A stretch of 35,789 nt of DNA from Chloroflexota bacterium (lineage in GTDB: Bacteria; Chloroflexota; Anaerolineae; CG2-30-64-16): positions 1-35,789 of the forward strand of contig JAKPQT010000654.1 in NCBI GenBank assembly GCA_029555885.1, given 5' to 3'. Below are positions 15,853 through 23,230 of this stretch, one piece after another. The translations under genes and the position numbers were made by a program. Below the pieces are notes generated by a model. It saw only the letters and a list, made by a program, of their open reading frames with translations, searched no databases and was not told the origin of the DNA. Position 1 is the first letter of the stretch, and each line of letters starts with the position of its first letter.

Positions 15853-17292
15853 ATGACTGTTCCACAGACTCCGACTACTCACCTGTTGCTGATTCGCCAC
15901 GCGCAATCGCTGCATAACCGCAACGGCACCAAGACCAAAGGCGACAGCGGCTTGACCGAGCTGGGTTGGCATCAGGCTCAGTCCATCGGTGACTGGCTCG
16001 CGCGCAGCCAACATGTGGATGCGATCGTGTCGAGCGTTGCCGTGCGCGCTCGCCAGACGGCCGAGGTAATCGGTGAGCGGCTGGGGCTGCCTGTCGAGCT
16101 ACATGAAGGATTGGAAGAGGCCGACTTCCCCTACTGGGAGGAACTGCCCGCCCGCCAGGACTCCCCGCTCGCAGCCTGGGATGGGAGCTGGCAGCCAGAC
16201 CCCGAGAACGCGCCCCTGTATGCCAGTTTTCGTGCCCGCCTCTACCTTAGCCTCCAACGGCTGTTAGCATCTCACGCAGGCCAGACAGTCGTCGTCGTGA
16301 CGCACGGCGGGCCCATCAGTACCATCCTGCGCAGCCTGTTTGGCGGCCACTACATGACCATCTTCACGGAGTTCAGCAGCCTGACGCAATTGACCTGGGA
16401 GGCCGATCACTGGCGGTTGGTCGTTCACAACTGCACCGCGCACTTGAATGCACCCGCGGCGCCCAGTCCGAACGTCAGCGCGCCCCAGGACTGGTCAGCT
16501 CCATGGGCCGATAGTCAACAGCTCGAGGCCGTCATCCGCCAGCACGACCGGGTGGCCCGCGCCCAGCCGGAGAGCGCCTTCCCGACCGAACGGGAGTTGA
16601 ACGAGATGCTGCGGCTGGCTGCGCCAGCCACCGAAGACCGGGTGCTGGATGTGGGCACCGGTCGCGGCAGCGTGGCCCTGGCCTTCGCGCCGCATGTCGC
16701 ATCGGTCCTGGCGGTTGATGTCTCACCCGCCATGCTGGAGCGCGCAGATGCCGCACGTCTGGCACGCGACATCCAAAACGTGCATCTGCGGTTCGGCGAG
16801 ATCGGCTCGCTCGCGTTGGAGGATCGTAGCTTCGAGATCATCATCAGCCACGACCTGCTGCACTACCTGCGCGACCCGCAGGCTCTCCTGACCCGGCTCC
16901 GTACGCTGTTGGCACCGGGTGGCCGCCTGCTGGTCGACCAGCTCGTCGGCTCGGATGATGCGGTCAAGCGCGCCACCCAAAACGCCATCGAGCTGCGCCG
17001 GGACAGTGCAATCACGGGCGTGCCCAGCGTCGGAGAACTGGAACGGATGCTGACAGCCGCGGGCTTCGGCATCGAGGCGCTGGAGCGCTACACCGTGGGC
17101 CGGGAGCTTGAAGAATGGCTGGCTGCGGCTGCGGCTGACGATGCAACCCGCAGTGCGGTTCGTTCGATGCTAGAAGCGGGTTTGGAAGCGGACTCAGCGG
17201 GCATGGCCCCCCGTCGCAGCCGCGACGGCCAGATTAGCCTGACGCAGACACGCGTGCGCCTGCTGGCAATCCCTGCAACCACTCCGGCCTAG
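15853..17292 (+). CDS. Histidine phosphatase-SAM methyltransferase fusion protein
   Basis: Residues 1-195 form a histidine phosphatase (phosphoglycerate mutase-like) domain: LLLIRHAQSLHNRNGTK with the phospho-accepting histidine, SSVAVRARQTAEVI, and VVVTHGGPISTIL with the second catalytic histidine. After a P/A-rich linker (about 197-215), residues of about 225-400 form a class I methyltransferase: VLDVGTGRGSVALAF (motif I), VLAVDVSPAMLERA (motif II), FEIIISHDLLHYL and LAPGGRLLVDQL. The total is 479 residues. The start is 5 bp after the ferredoxin stop, with no strong Shine-Dalgarno site, so reinitiation is likely. Substrates are unknown. Confidence 0.88.
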   Translation: MTVPQTPTTHLLLIRHAQSLHNRNGTKTKGDSGLTELGWHQAQSIGDWLARSQHVDAIVSSVAVRARQTAEVIGERLGLPVELHEGLEEADFPYWEELPARQDSPLAAWDGSWQPDPENAPLYASFRARLYLSLQRLLASHAGQTVVVVTHGGPISTILRSLFGGHYMTIFTEFSSLTQLTWEADHWRLVVHNCTAHLNAPAAPSPNVSAPQDWSAPWADSQQLEAVIRQHDRVARAQPESAFPTERELNEMLRLAAPATEDRVLDVGTGRGSVALAFAPHVASVLAVDVSPAMLERADAARLARDIQNVHLRFGEIGSLALEDRSFEIIISHDLLHYLRDPQALLTRLRTLLAPGGRLLVDQLVGSDDAVKRATQNAIELRRDSAITGVPSVGELERMLTAAGFGIEALERYTVGRELEEWLAAAAADDATRSAVRSMLEAGLEADSAGMAPRRSRDGQISLTQTRVRLLAIPATTPA

Positions 17293-17304
17293 CGGCGTAG
17301 CCTG

Positions 17305-18360
17305 CTATTGGCCGCCGAACGACGCGAGCAGCTCGCGCCAGAGGCGCAGGAGCAGCGGTTCCTCGGTCGGGCCAGCAGGAATGGGCGTGGGGAGCACCCC
17401 CGGCAAGAGCGGCGTCAGGTTCGGCCGCGGGGTGCGCGTGGGAGTCGGTAGAAGCAGAGGCACATCGGGCAAAACAGGCGCTGCGTCCGCGTCAGCCGCA
17501 AGCAGTGCCGAGCCTGCCTGCCCCAACGACACCTCCGGCGGCGGCGCAAGATTGCCCGCGATAGTCGCGGTTGCATTGACCGGGAGTTCGGGCGTCGCCA
17601 GATCGGGCGTCACGAGCGGCGTCGGTGTGGTGACCACCGGCGTCAACGGCGTAGGCAGGGGCGGGCCCGCGGTAGGGGTCGACGTGGGTGTCGGCGCATC
17701 AGGGTCGAGCGTAGGCGGAACCAACACGGGCCGGCCTGGCAGCGGTCCGGGCAGGCGCGTCGGCCAGCGAGTCGGCGCCGCGGGATTGTAGGTCGGCGTG
17801 ACCGTCGGCGCGCTGATGGCAAGCTCATCCGGCTCGACATAGAACCGCGTCGGCACCAGGCGGGCTGCGTCCAGGGCCGCCGCCACGGGGTCGTTATCGG
17901 CAGGATCTTCGAGCACGGTCACGCCATCCAGGGGCCGCGTCATGCCCCAGATTTGGCCCAGCTCGTAGCTGATGTCCACGGCCCAGTTGCGTGACAGCAG
18001 GGGGATGACATCCTGTCGCCGCGCGCAATCAACGACGAGAAACGGACCGACTGGCTCGCCGTCCGGCGGCTGGAGCCACACCTTGCGGCCGATATCGCCG
18101 GCCCGCAGCAGCGCCACCGCGCCGACACATTCCGGACAGGTGCCAAGCTGTCCATTTGACTCACGGCGCCACTGCACCGATTCCATCAAACCGGCGGCAT
18201 AGTAGGTCGCCAGCCCGGTCACAGGCAGCGCAGAACGCTCCCAGTAGCCCGGCACGATGTCCTGCCAGTCGGGAGTGAGGGCCTGACCTTGCGCCGGACC
18301 CGCGGCCGTCAGCAACAGCAGGCACAGGAGAAGCACACCGTACTTCTTCACGATAGACAT
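17305..18360 (-). CDS. Secreted double-psi beta-barrel-like protein with long proline/threonine-rich tail
   Basis: A signal peptide is evident (MSIVKKYGVLLLCLLLLTAAGPAQGQA). Residues of about 45-165 resemble an RlpA/3D-type double-psi barrel: GLATYYAAGLMESV, VALLRAGDIGRKVWLQ, GPFLVVDCARRQDV and WAVDISYELGQIWG. Cysteines in GTCPECVG and VVDCA may be structural. From about residue 180 the protein is a low-complexity P/T/V-rich stalk of TPT and LPTP repeats, common in exported Chloroflexota proteins. The ATG at 18360 lies one base after the -10 box, so the real start may be the GTG at codon 4 (18351). Cell-wall or polysaccharide binding is possible but not shown. Confidence 0.75.
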   Translation of the reverse strand: MSIVKKYGVLLLCLLLLTAAGPAQGQALTPDWQDIVPGYWERSALPVTGLATYYAAGLMESVQWRRESNGQLGTCPECVGAVALLRAGDIGRKVWLQPPDGEPVGPFLVVDCARRQDVIPLLSRNWAVDISYELGQIWGMTRPLDGVTVLEDPADNDPVAAALDAARLVPTRFYVEPDELAISAPTVTPTYNPAAPTRWPTRLPGPLPGRPVLVPPTLDPDAPTPTSTPTAGPPLPTPLTPVVTTPTPLVTPDLATPELPVNATATIAGNLAPPPEVSLGQAGSALLAADADAAPVLPDVPLLLPTPTRTPRPNLTPLLPGVLPTPIPAGPTEEPLLLRLWRELLASFGGQ

Positions 18361-18361
18361 G

Positions 18362-18390
18362 ATTATACATCCCTTGTGTGGGCGTGTAAA
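18362..18390 (-). promoter_or_regulatory. Sigma-70 promoter abutting the start of the secreted barrel gene
   Basis: TTTACA (18390-18385), a 17-bp spacer and perfect TATAAT (18367-18362) on the minus strand. Only one base separates the -10 box from the ATG at 18360, so the transcript probably begins inside the nominal first codons. Confidence 0.75.
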
Positions 18391-18418
18391 TTAGGAATTC
18401 CATGCACAGACAATCACC

Positions 18419-19399
18419 ATGCGTCTAGGTTTCGTCGCCAAACCCCTTGCCCGGCCTGAACTCAAGAGCCATGACAGCCGCCGCTGGCAGAACGGACCGC
18501 ACCTGCGGGTCAGTCTGGCCTATCTCCGAGACGTCTTTGGCTACCTGGCGGCCGCTGGCATCACCATGTACCGGATGTCATCCGAACTAGCCCCTTATGC
18601 AACGCATCCCGACATGCCGCAGTTCCACCGGCAAGTGGCTGAGAGCCTGACCGAACTGGCGGAGGTAGGTGCGCAGGCCCGGCAGGCCGGCATCAGGCTA
18701 TCGTTTCACCCGGGCCAGCACATCGTCCTCAACTCGCCCGACGACGAACAGGCCGCGCGCAGCGCCGAGGACCTGATCGTGCAGTCCAACATCCTCGACG
18801 CGATGAGCGCCGGCCCCGAGGGCGTCGTCGTGGTCCACGCGGGCGGCATCTACGGTGACATAGCCGCGGCGCGGGACCGGTTCGCGCGTCGCTACCTGGC
18901 CCTTCCCCAGGTAGTGCGTAACCGCCTCGTGCTCGAAAACGACGACACGCGCTTCGGTGTGAGCGACATCCTCTGGATCCACGAACGGACAGGCGTACCC
19001 CTGGTCTTTGACAACCTGCACCACAGGTTGCACAATCCCGCCGGATGGCCCGCAACCGAGGCGATAGCCACGTGCCTGCGGACATGGCCGCACGGCGTTC
19101 GGCCCAAGATGCATTTTAGTTCTCCGCGCACCGAATGGATTGTGGAGGAGCGCGGCGAGGGCCAGCCCCCTGCCGTGCGCCGGCCTCGCTGGGCCTATCA
19201 TTCGGATTATGTCAATCCATTTGAGTTCATCGACTTCCTGCACAGCGCGCTGAGCGCGAGTACCCAGCCCGTGCCCGACTTCGATGTGATGCTGGAAGTC
19301 CGCGCGAAAGACCTCGCCTTGCTTCAGTTGCGCGAGGACCTGTCCCGCTTCGCGCCTGACCTGGCGACTCGCCTTGAGCCAGGCATCCTTTCATCTTGA
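18419..19399 (+). CDS. uvsE: UV damage endonuclease UvsE (UVDE)
   Basis: The 326-residue protein is a TIM-barrel nuclease that nicks DNA 5' of UV photoproducts and other lesions in an alternative excision repair route. Family motifs are present in order: MYRMSSELAPYATHPDMPQF, LSFHPGQHIVLNSPDD, GVVVVHAGGIYGD, LVLENDDTRFGVSD, VFDNLHHRLHNP, KMHFSSPRTEW, YHSDYVNPFEF and MLEVRAKDLALL. The conserved histidines, glutamates and aspartates that bind the metals are all there. The length matches the family. The ATG at 18419 has no obvious Shine-Dalgarno site. Divergent from the gene at 17305-18360; the gap is only 58 bp. Confidence 0.95.
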   Translation: MRLGFVAKPLARPELKSHDSRRWQNGPHLRVSLAYLRDVFGYLAAAGITMYRMSSELAPYATHPDMPQFHRQVAESLTELAEVGAQARQAGIRLSFHPGQHIVLNSPDDEQAARSAEDLIVQSNILDAMSAGPEGVVVVHAGGIYGDIAAARDRFARRYLALPQVVRNRLVLENDDTRFGVSDILWIHERTGVPLVFDNLHHRLHNPAGWPATEAIATCLRTWPHGVRPKMHFSSPRTEWIVEERGEGQPPAVRRPRWAYHSDYVNPFEFIDFLHSALSASTQPVPDFDVMLEVRAKDLALLQLREDLSRFAPDLATRLEPGILSS

Positions 19400-19407
19400 G
19401 ACGCCGC

Positions 19408-20244
19408 ATGTCCCTTGCACGCACGTCCCCGCTGCGACGCGCGCTTGAGCTTGCTCTGACAGCCGCCTGCCTGATGGCAATTGTCCTGCCGTCTCCGCTC
19501 ATCAGCCACGCCCAGGGAATCGACCAGAATACGCGCCGGCTTTACCTGCCTGCGCTATACGGCAGCCCGGCGCCCGCCCATCCCGCTTGCCCGGCGACAG
19601 GTGCCAACTATGAGACCATACCGGTGTTGCCGCCCCGCACGGACCGTCCGGCAGCCCAGCATGCGGACCTGAACCTCGCCTTACGCGGCTGGTCCTACAC
19701 GACTGCGTTCCTGGCTCTCGTGGAGATCGCTGGCGACACCCATAGCGACCCACCCCAGTTGCGCGGCCTTTTTGCCGATCACCGCACGCCGGTTTTCACC
19801 TCCGCCGCCCAGGTGTATGATTGGAACTGGGCCTGTGGCCCGGATGGCTGCCGCGGGCTGCCGTTGACCTCGCCGCCGGTCACGCTGCTTGGTTTGGCAA
19901 CACGACCTGGCGAGCAGGTCCGCAGTCCGGCACGCGCCGCCTCCATCTACGCAGGCGGCTACATCGCGCTCGTCCTCCACGCCGAGGAACGGCGCATCAC
20001 CCTGAAATACACGCGTGAGGACAATGTGATCCACGGCTATACGGTGCACCTTGAAGGAGTGTGCCTTGACCCGGCTCTGCTGGCCCTCTACCGGCAAGCG
20101 GATGCCGCCGGTCGCGCGCAGCTCCCTGCGCTGCGCAACGACCAGCCGCTCGGTACTGCGCAGCAGAGCGAGCTCCGCGTGGCCGTGCGCGACACCGGCA
20201 CATTCCTGGATCCGCGCTCACGCAAGGACTGGTGGCAGAGGTGA
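19408..20244 (+). CDS. Secreted protein of unknown function with 'YLP' tag after the signal peptide
   Basis: The 278-residue product starts at the ATG at 19408; a TTG at 19396 in the same frame is possible but overlaps uvsE. It has a signal peptide (RRALELALTAACLMAIVLP, cleavage after SHAQG). The mature N-terminus carries RRLYLPALYGS, the short aromatic-Leu-Pro tag typical of exported Chloroflexota proteins. The globular part contains VYDWNWACGPDGCRG, ITLKYTREDNVIHGYTVHLE and RDTGTFLDPRSRKDWW. I recognise no known enzyme family. Two nearby cysteines (ACGPDGC) may form a disulfide. It overlaps the next gene by 13 bp, so the two are likely coupled. Confidence 0.72.
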   Translation: MSLARTSPLRRALELALTAACLMAIVLPSPLISHAQGIDQNTRRLYLPALYGSPAPAHPACPATGANYETIPVLPPRTDRPAAQHADLNLALRGWSYTTAFLALVEIAGDTHSDPPQLRGLFADHRTPVFTSAAQVYDWNWACGPDGCRGLPLTSPPVTLLGLATRPGEQVRSPARAASIYAGGYIALVLHAEERRITLKYTREDNVIHGYTVHLEGVCLDPALLALYRQADAAGRAQLPALRNDQPLGTAQQSELRVAVRDTGTFLDPRSRKDWWQR

Positions 20245-20978
20245 TTGCGCCGGAAACAGACAGCAGCGTCCTGATTGTCATCGTCAACGACCCGCGCGAC
20301 CTGAAGCACGCGCTGGATGATGGCTGGTATCGCATCCCTCTCGCTCGCGCGCCTGCCCGCATCGCGGTGGACTACCTGGCCTTCTACCAGACGGGGGCCT
20401 TCCCGGAAGGCGAAAGGTATCTGGTCCGCTGGTACGCGCCTGTGCAGGACTACCGAATCGTCCAGCGCCGCGAGCTCTTGCCCGATGAGCCGGAACATCC
20501 TCGCGCCGCCGACCGCTATTACCGCGTCGGACTGGGCCCAGGGATTGCACTACCCTGCCCGATCCCCAGCCGCCGCCTGCGCCGAATCACGTTTATCCCG
20601 ACGACTCTTTCGCGCCTCCTGGCCGCGCGGGAAATCAACGACCTTTGGCTCAAGACCGGCAGCCACGAACGCATGTGGCAAGCGTTGCAACAGGCTGGTC
20701 TGGACGCAGAATATCAATTCGAAGTAGCAGAGAGCCCAACCCCCTACACTGCCGATTTCGTGTTGCAATGCCGCAAGGGCAACATTGCCATTGTGATCGA
20801 GACGGGTGACAATATAGCGTTTTTGCTACACGAAAACCATGCGTTTTATACTGGAGCGCCCCGGATTGAGGTTGATATGCTATCGCACACCGAGCTGCTT
20901 CGCTTCCGCGAAGAGAACATACTCAACTTCATCCGTCAGCTCTTATCTATGGTTGAGGAACGAGGAGGAATCGTATGA
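20232..20978 (+). CDS. Two-domain protein with a PD-(D/E)XK/DUF559-like C-terminal domain
   Basis: The 248-residue protein starts at the GTG at 20232, or possibly the GTG at 20241. The N-terminal domain (about 1-135) contains DGWYRIPLARAP, YLAFYQTGAFPEG, LLPDEPEHPRAADRYYRVGL, RRLRRITFIPTTLSRLLAAR and EINDLW. The C-terminal domain resembles DUF559-type nucleases: SHERMWQALQQAGLDAEYQF, YTADFVLQC and NIAIVIETGDN, then a LRFREENI-like end. The D (ADF) and E (VIETG) positions of a nuclease core are present, but the usual lysine or E-x-D-G is altered, so activity is uncertain. Its stop overlaps the PatB start by 4 bp (ATGA). Confidence 0.65.
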   Translation: MAEVIAPETDSSVLIVIVNDPRDLKHALDDGWYRIPLARAPARIAVDYLAFYQTGAFPEGERYLVRWYAPVQDYRIVQRRELLPDEPEHPRAADRYYRVGLGPGIALPCPIPSRRLRRITFIPTTLSRLLAAREINDLWLKTGSHERMWQALQQAGLDAEYQFEVAESPTPYTADFVLQCRKGNIAIVIETGDNIAFLLHENHAFYTGAPRIEVDMLSHTELLRFREENILNFIRQLLSMVEERGGIV

Positions 20979-22144
20979 GCTACGACTTCGACCGTGTCAT
21001 CGAGCGCCGGCATTCCGATAGCGTGAAGTGGCGCTGGTACGACGAAGACGTGCTGCCGCTTTGGGTGGCCGACATGGACTTTCTGGCGCCGGAGCCTGTC
21101 ATCGAGGCGCTTTCCGAGCGGGTTCAGCATGGCATCTTCGGCTATGCACATGAGCCGCCGGAGTTGCGCGATGCGCTCATGGCATGGCTCGTGCGACGCT
21201 TCAACTGGCAGGTCGCACCTGAGGCCTTCGTGATAGTACCTGGCGTCGTCTCAGGCTTCAACATCGCTTGTAAGGCGGTCGCCGAGCCGGGCGACGGCGT
21301 GCTCGTGCAGACGCCAGTCTATCCCCCGATGCTGAACGCACCGGCCAACTTCGGCCTTGTGCGCGAAGACATGCAGTTGACGCGTGACGGAAGCGGGCGC
21401 TACAGCGTGGACGACGCGCTGATGGCCGCTACGATGACGGACCGGACACGGCTGTTCCTGCTGTGTAGCCCGCAGAATCCCACGGGCCGCGCCTTCACGC
21501 AGCCGGAACTTAGCCGCATGGCGAACCTGTGCCTGAAGCGCGGAGTCAACATCATCTCCGACGAGATTCACTGCGATCTGGTCTATCCGGGCGCGCAGCA
21601 CCTGCCCATCGCTGCGCTTTCCCCGGAGATAGGCGCACGCACCATCACGCTGATGGCGCCGAGCAAGACGTTCAATATTCCGACGCTCGGCTTCTCGCTC
21701 GCCATTATCGAAAACCGGGACCTGCGCAAGGCGTTCCGCCGTGCGATGGGCGACATGGTGCCGCACGTCGGCGCGCTGGCCTATGCGGGCGCGTTGGCAG
21801 CCTACACCGAGGGTGAGCCGTGGCTGGATGCGTGCATCACTTATCTGGCCGCCAATCGGGATTTCCTCGTGCACTATGTCGCGGAGCACCTGCCGGGGAT
21901 ACGCATGTGGTCACCGGAAGCCACCTACCTGGCCTGGCTGGACTGCCGCCAGGCCAACCTGCCGGAAGACCCATACAACTTCTTCCTTAAGCATGCACGG
22001 GTAGCGCTGAACGATGGGGCGACATTCGGTGAAGGGGGCGCGGGATTTGTCCGGCTGAACTTCGGCTGTCCGCGCGCGACGCTGGAGCAGGCGCTGGAGC
22101 GCATGCGGGCCGCGCTGGCCGCGCACAACGCAGGCCAGCCGTAG
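20975..22144 (+). CDS. patB: PatB/MalY-type C-S lyase (PLP aminotransferase fold)
   Basis: The 389-residue class I/II fold protein matches cystathionine beta-lyases of the PatB/MalY group: VLPLWVADMDFLAPEPVIEA, GIFGYAHEPPEL, VPGVVSGFNIACKAV, LCSPQNPTGRAFT, IISDEIHCDLVYPG, the PLP-lysine segment APSKTFNIPTLGFS and FVRLNFGCPRATLEQAL. It would cleave cystathionine or other S-cysteine conjugates to pyruvate, ammonia and a thiol. The ATG overlaps the previous stop by four bases, and GAGGAGGAAT upstream gives a strong ribosome site. A bidirectional terminator follows at 22168. Confidence 0.92.
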   Translation: MSYDFDRVIERRHSDSVKWRWYDEDVLPLWVADMDFLAPEPVIEALSERVQHGIFGYAHEPPELRDALMAWLVRRFNWQVAPEAFVIVPGVVSGFNIACKAVAEPGDGVLVQTPVYPPMLNAPANFGLVREDMQLTRDGSGRYSVDDALMAATMTDRTRLFLLCSPQNPTGRAFTQPELSRMANLCLKRGVNIISDEIHCDLVYPGAQHLPIAALSPEIGARTITLMAPSKTFNIPTLGFSLAIIENRDLRKAFRRAMGDMVPHVGALAYAGALAAYTEGEPWLDACITYLAANRDFLVHYVAEHLPGIRMWSPEATYLAWLDCRQANLPEDPYNFFLKHARVALNDGATFGEGGAGFVRLNFGCPRATLEQALERMRAALAAHNAGQP

Positions 22145-22167
22145 TCGGATCCCAGCCGGACAAAACG

Positions 22168-22197
22168 CGGAGGCGGCACCTGACGATGCCGCCTCCG
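22168..22197. terminator. Bidirectional terminator between patB and the tRNA cluster
   Basis: A perfect 11-bp stem (22168-22178 with 22187-22197) with an 8-nt loop lies between convergent units. On the minus strand the hairpin is followed by CGTTTTG, which serves the tRNA operon. On the plus strand TTGTT follows, which serves patB. Confidence 0.75.
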
Positions 22198-22203
22198 TTG
22201 TTC

Positions 22204-22279
22204 TGGTATCCCAGAGAGGATTTGAACCTCTGGCCTCTTCCTCCGCAGGGAAGCGCTCTATCCACTGAGCTACTGGGAC
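22204..22279 (-). tRNA. tRNA-Arg, anticodon GCG
   Basis: The minus strand folds as a standard 76-nt cloverleaf with encoded CCA. Acceptor GTCCCAG pairs with CTGGGAT, the D stem is GCTC/GAGC, the anticodon stem CTTCC/GGAAG encloses the loop CTGCGGA, and the T stem is AGAGG/CCTCT. The anticodon is therefore GCG, reading CGC and CGU. The D-loop AGTGGATA supplies the A20 arginine identity base, and A73 is the discriminator. GCG is unusual, since bacteria normally use ACG edited to ICG. It is the last gene of a three-tRNA transcript. Confidence 0.93.
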
Positions 22280-22303
22280 ATATTCACCCCTCAGGGGGTC
22301 AGG

Positions 22304-22397
22304 CGGGGAGGGAGGGATTTGAACCCTCGAAGGGAGTTTAAGTCTCCCTTACCCACTTAGCAGGCGGGCGCACTCGACCAAGCTATGCGACCTCCCC
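22304..22397 (-). tRNA. tRNA-Ser, anticodon GCT
   Basis: A class II tRNA: acceptor GGGGAGG/CCTCCCC, D stem GCA/TGC, anticodon stem CCCGC/GTGGG with loop CTGCTAA (anticodon GCT, reading AGC/AGU), a 7-bp variable arm AAGGGAG/CTCCCTT and T stem GAGGG/CCCTC with G73. CCA is not encoded; CCT follows. It is 24 bp upstream of tRNA-Arg and 21 bp downstream of tRNA-Ser(UGA). Confidence 0.94.
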
Positions 22398-22419
22398 AGG
22401 GTCAACGTACTATGCTACT

Positions 22420-22450
<31 letters not shown>

Positions 22451-22473
22451 ACGTTGCCGCCACAACGGTTTTC

Positions 22474-23110
22474 CTTACCACACTCGCTTTCACGAGCCGC
22501 ATTGCGTTGTGGTCTGGACCATATCATCACCATCGCAGGTGTCTCGCGTATGGTCTCTGAGGAGCCTGCTCGGATCTTCCAGCTCACGGATCACCCAGCA
22601 CTTACGTTGTTCCTGCCGAAGTGATTCCCTGAGATTTAGCTGGCCTCTTGACACAATCTCGTCCGCCTGTAGAAAAGCCACCTTGTCCAGTGGTGCGACA
22701 TAGACGGCCAGGACATCACACTGGGACGGATCGAACTTATGCACAACATTTCCAGTGCGGTTTGAACGTACCGACTTGATGAGCACGGGAAATGCGCCGT
22801 GTAATGTCCGACAGGACGTCCCTTTGACCTGAACCCTCAGAAGTCGCTCGTCCTTGTAGACCACCAGATCGAAAGGTCCCTTACCGCTGAATTGAACAAA
22901 GACATGGAATCCATGCTCTATCAATTTGGCGATAACTTTGGCCTCTGCCAGGCTGCCAAGTTGTGTGCGGAGATCCATCCTGAGCAGTTTCCTGCTGATA
23001 ACCCACATATCGGCCCGATTGTCACCTTACGGTACGGGCAGCTTTAGGGCTTCCCAGCATATAGCGAGATTCCATCTACCCGTTCAGTTACGGGTAAAGG
23101 CTCGAACGTC
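22474..23110 (-). mobile_element. Group I intron (IC3-like) in tRNA-Ser(UGA)
   Basis: The 637-nt intron begins GACGTTCGAGCC after exon CTT and ends in G (22474), as group I chemistry requires. P1 forms between exon CUU and GAG at 23103-23101, with the U:G pair at the 5' splice site. The GAGCCUU stretch equals the guide region of cyanobacterial tRNA-Leu introns as I recall it. P2 is 23096-23090 with 23083-23077. P3 is UCUCGC (23069-23064) with GCGAGA (22547-22542). The P element GCTGGGAAGCCCTAAAGC starts near 23058. P7 is GACCAU (22555-22550) with AUGGUC (22522-22517). P8 is CACC/GGUG between them. P9 is ACCACA/UGUGGU just before the 3' end. The ORF lies in the P6 region and runs into the core. 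Confidence 0.9.
22490..22978 (-). CDS. Intron-encoded PD-(D/E)XK homing endonuclease
   Basis: The 162-residue protein (ATG at 22978; a longer form from 23008 is possible) begins MDLRTQLGSLAEAKVIAKL, then GKGPFDLVVYKDERLLRVQ and VKGTSCRTLHG. The order E (LAEA), D (PFDLV) and Q-x-K (VQVK) matches group-I-intron-associated PD-(D/E)XK endonucleases such as I-Ssp6803I from the Synechocystis tRNA-fMet intron. It would cut intron-free tRNA-Ser(UGA) alleles and promote intron homing. The last 30 or so codons overlap the ribozyme elements R, P7, P3' and P8, and the stop lies 16 bp before the 3' splice site. The start is probably inside the P6 loop. Confidence 0.87.
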   Translation of the reverse strand: MDLRTQLGSLAEAKVIAKLIEHGFHVFVQFSGKGPFDLVVYKDERLLRVQVKGTSCRTLHGAFPVLIKSVRSNRTGNVVHKFDPSQCDVLAVYVAPLDKVAFLQADEIVSRGQLNLRESLRQEQRKCWVIRELEDPSRLLRDHTRDTCDGDDMVQTTTQCGS

Positions 23111-23157
23111 AAGACCGCCGCCATAAACCACTCGGCCATCCCTCCACGGGGGGCTCT

Positions 23158-23195
23158 CCCCACGCACGGTTGGCAGTATAGCACCGTGCGTGGGG
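23158..23195. repeat. Perfect 13-bp palindrome spanning the tRNA promoter -10 region
   Basis: The left arm (23158-23170) and the right arm (23183-23195) are exact reverse complements separated by 12 bp that include the -10 box. It could be an operator, or a hairpin ending serS transcription; no T-run follows on the minus strand. Confidence 0.8.
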
Positions 23196-23203
23196 TATGT
23201 CAA
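23175..23203 (-). promoter_or_regulatory. Strong promoter of the tRNA-Ser/Ser/Arg operon
   Basis: Perfect TTGACA (23203-23198), a 17-bp spacer and TATACT (23180-23175) on the minus strand, about 30 bp before the mature tRNA 5' end at 23145. It lies between the serS stop and the tRNA genes, so the tRNAs can be expressed independently of the T-box. Confidence 0.82.
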
Positions 23204-23230
23204 AAAAACGAGGCCCTTGCCCGTTGAGCT

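Noticed and set aside
22978..23008. Endonuclease start at 23008
   Set aside because: Family members begin close to the MDLRTQLGSLAEA segment; the upstream codons overlap folded intron core. It remains possible.
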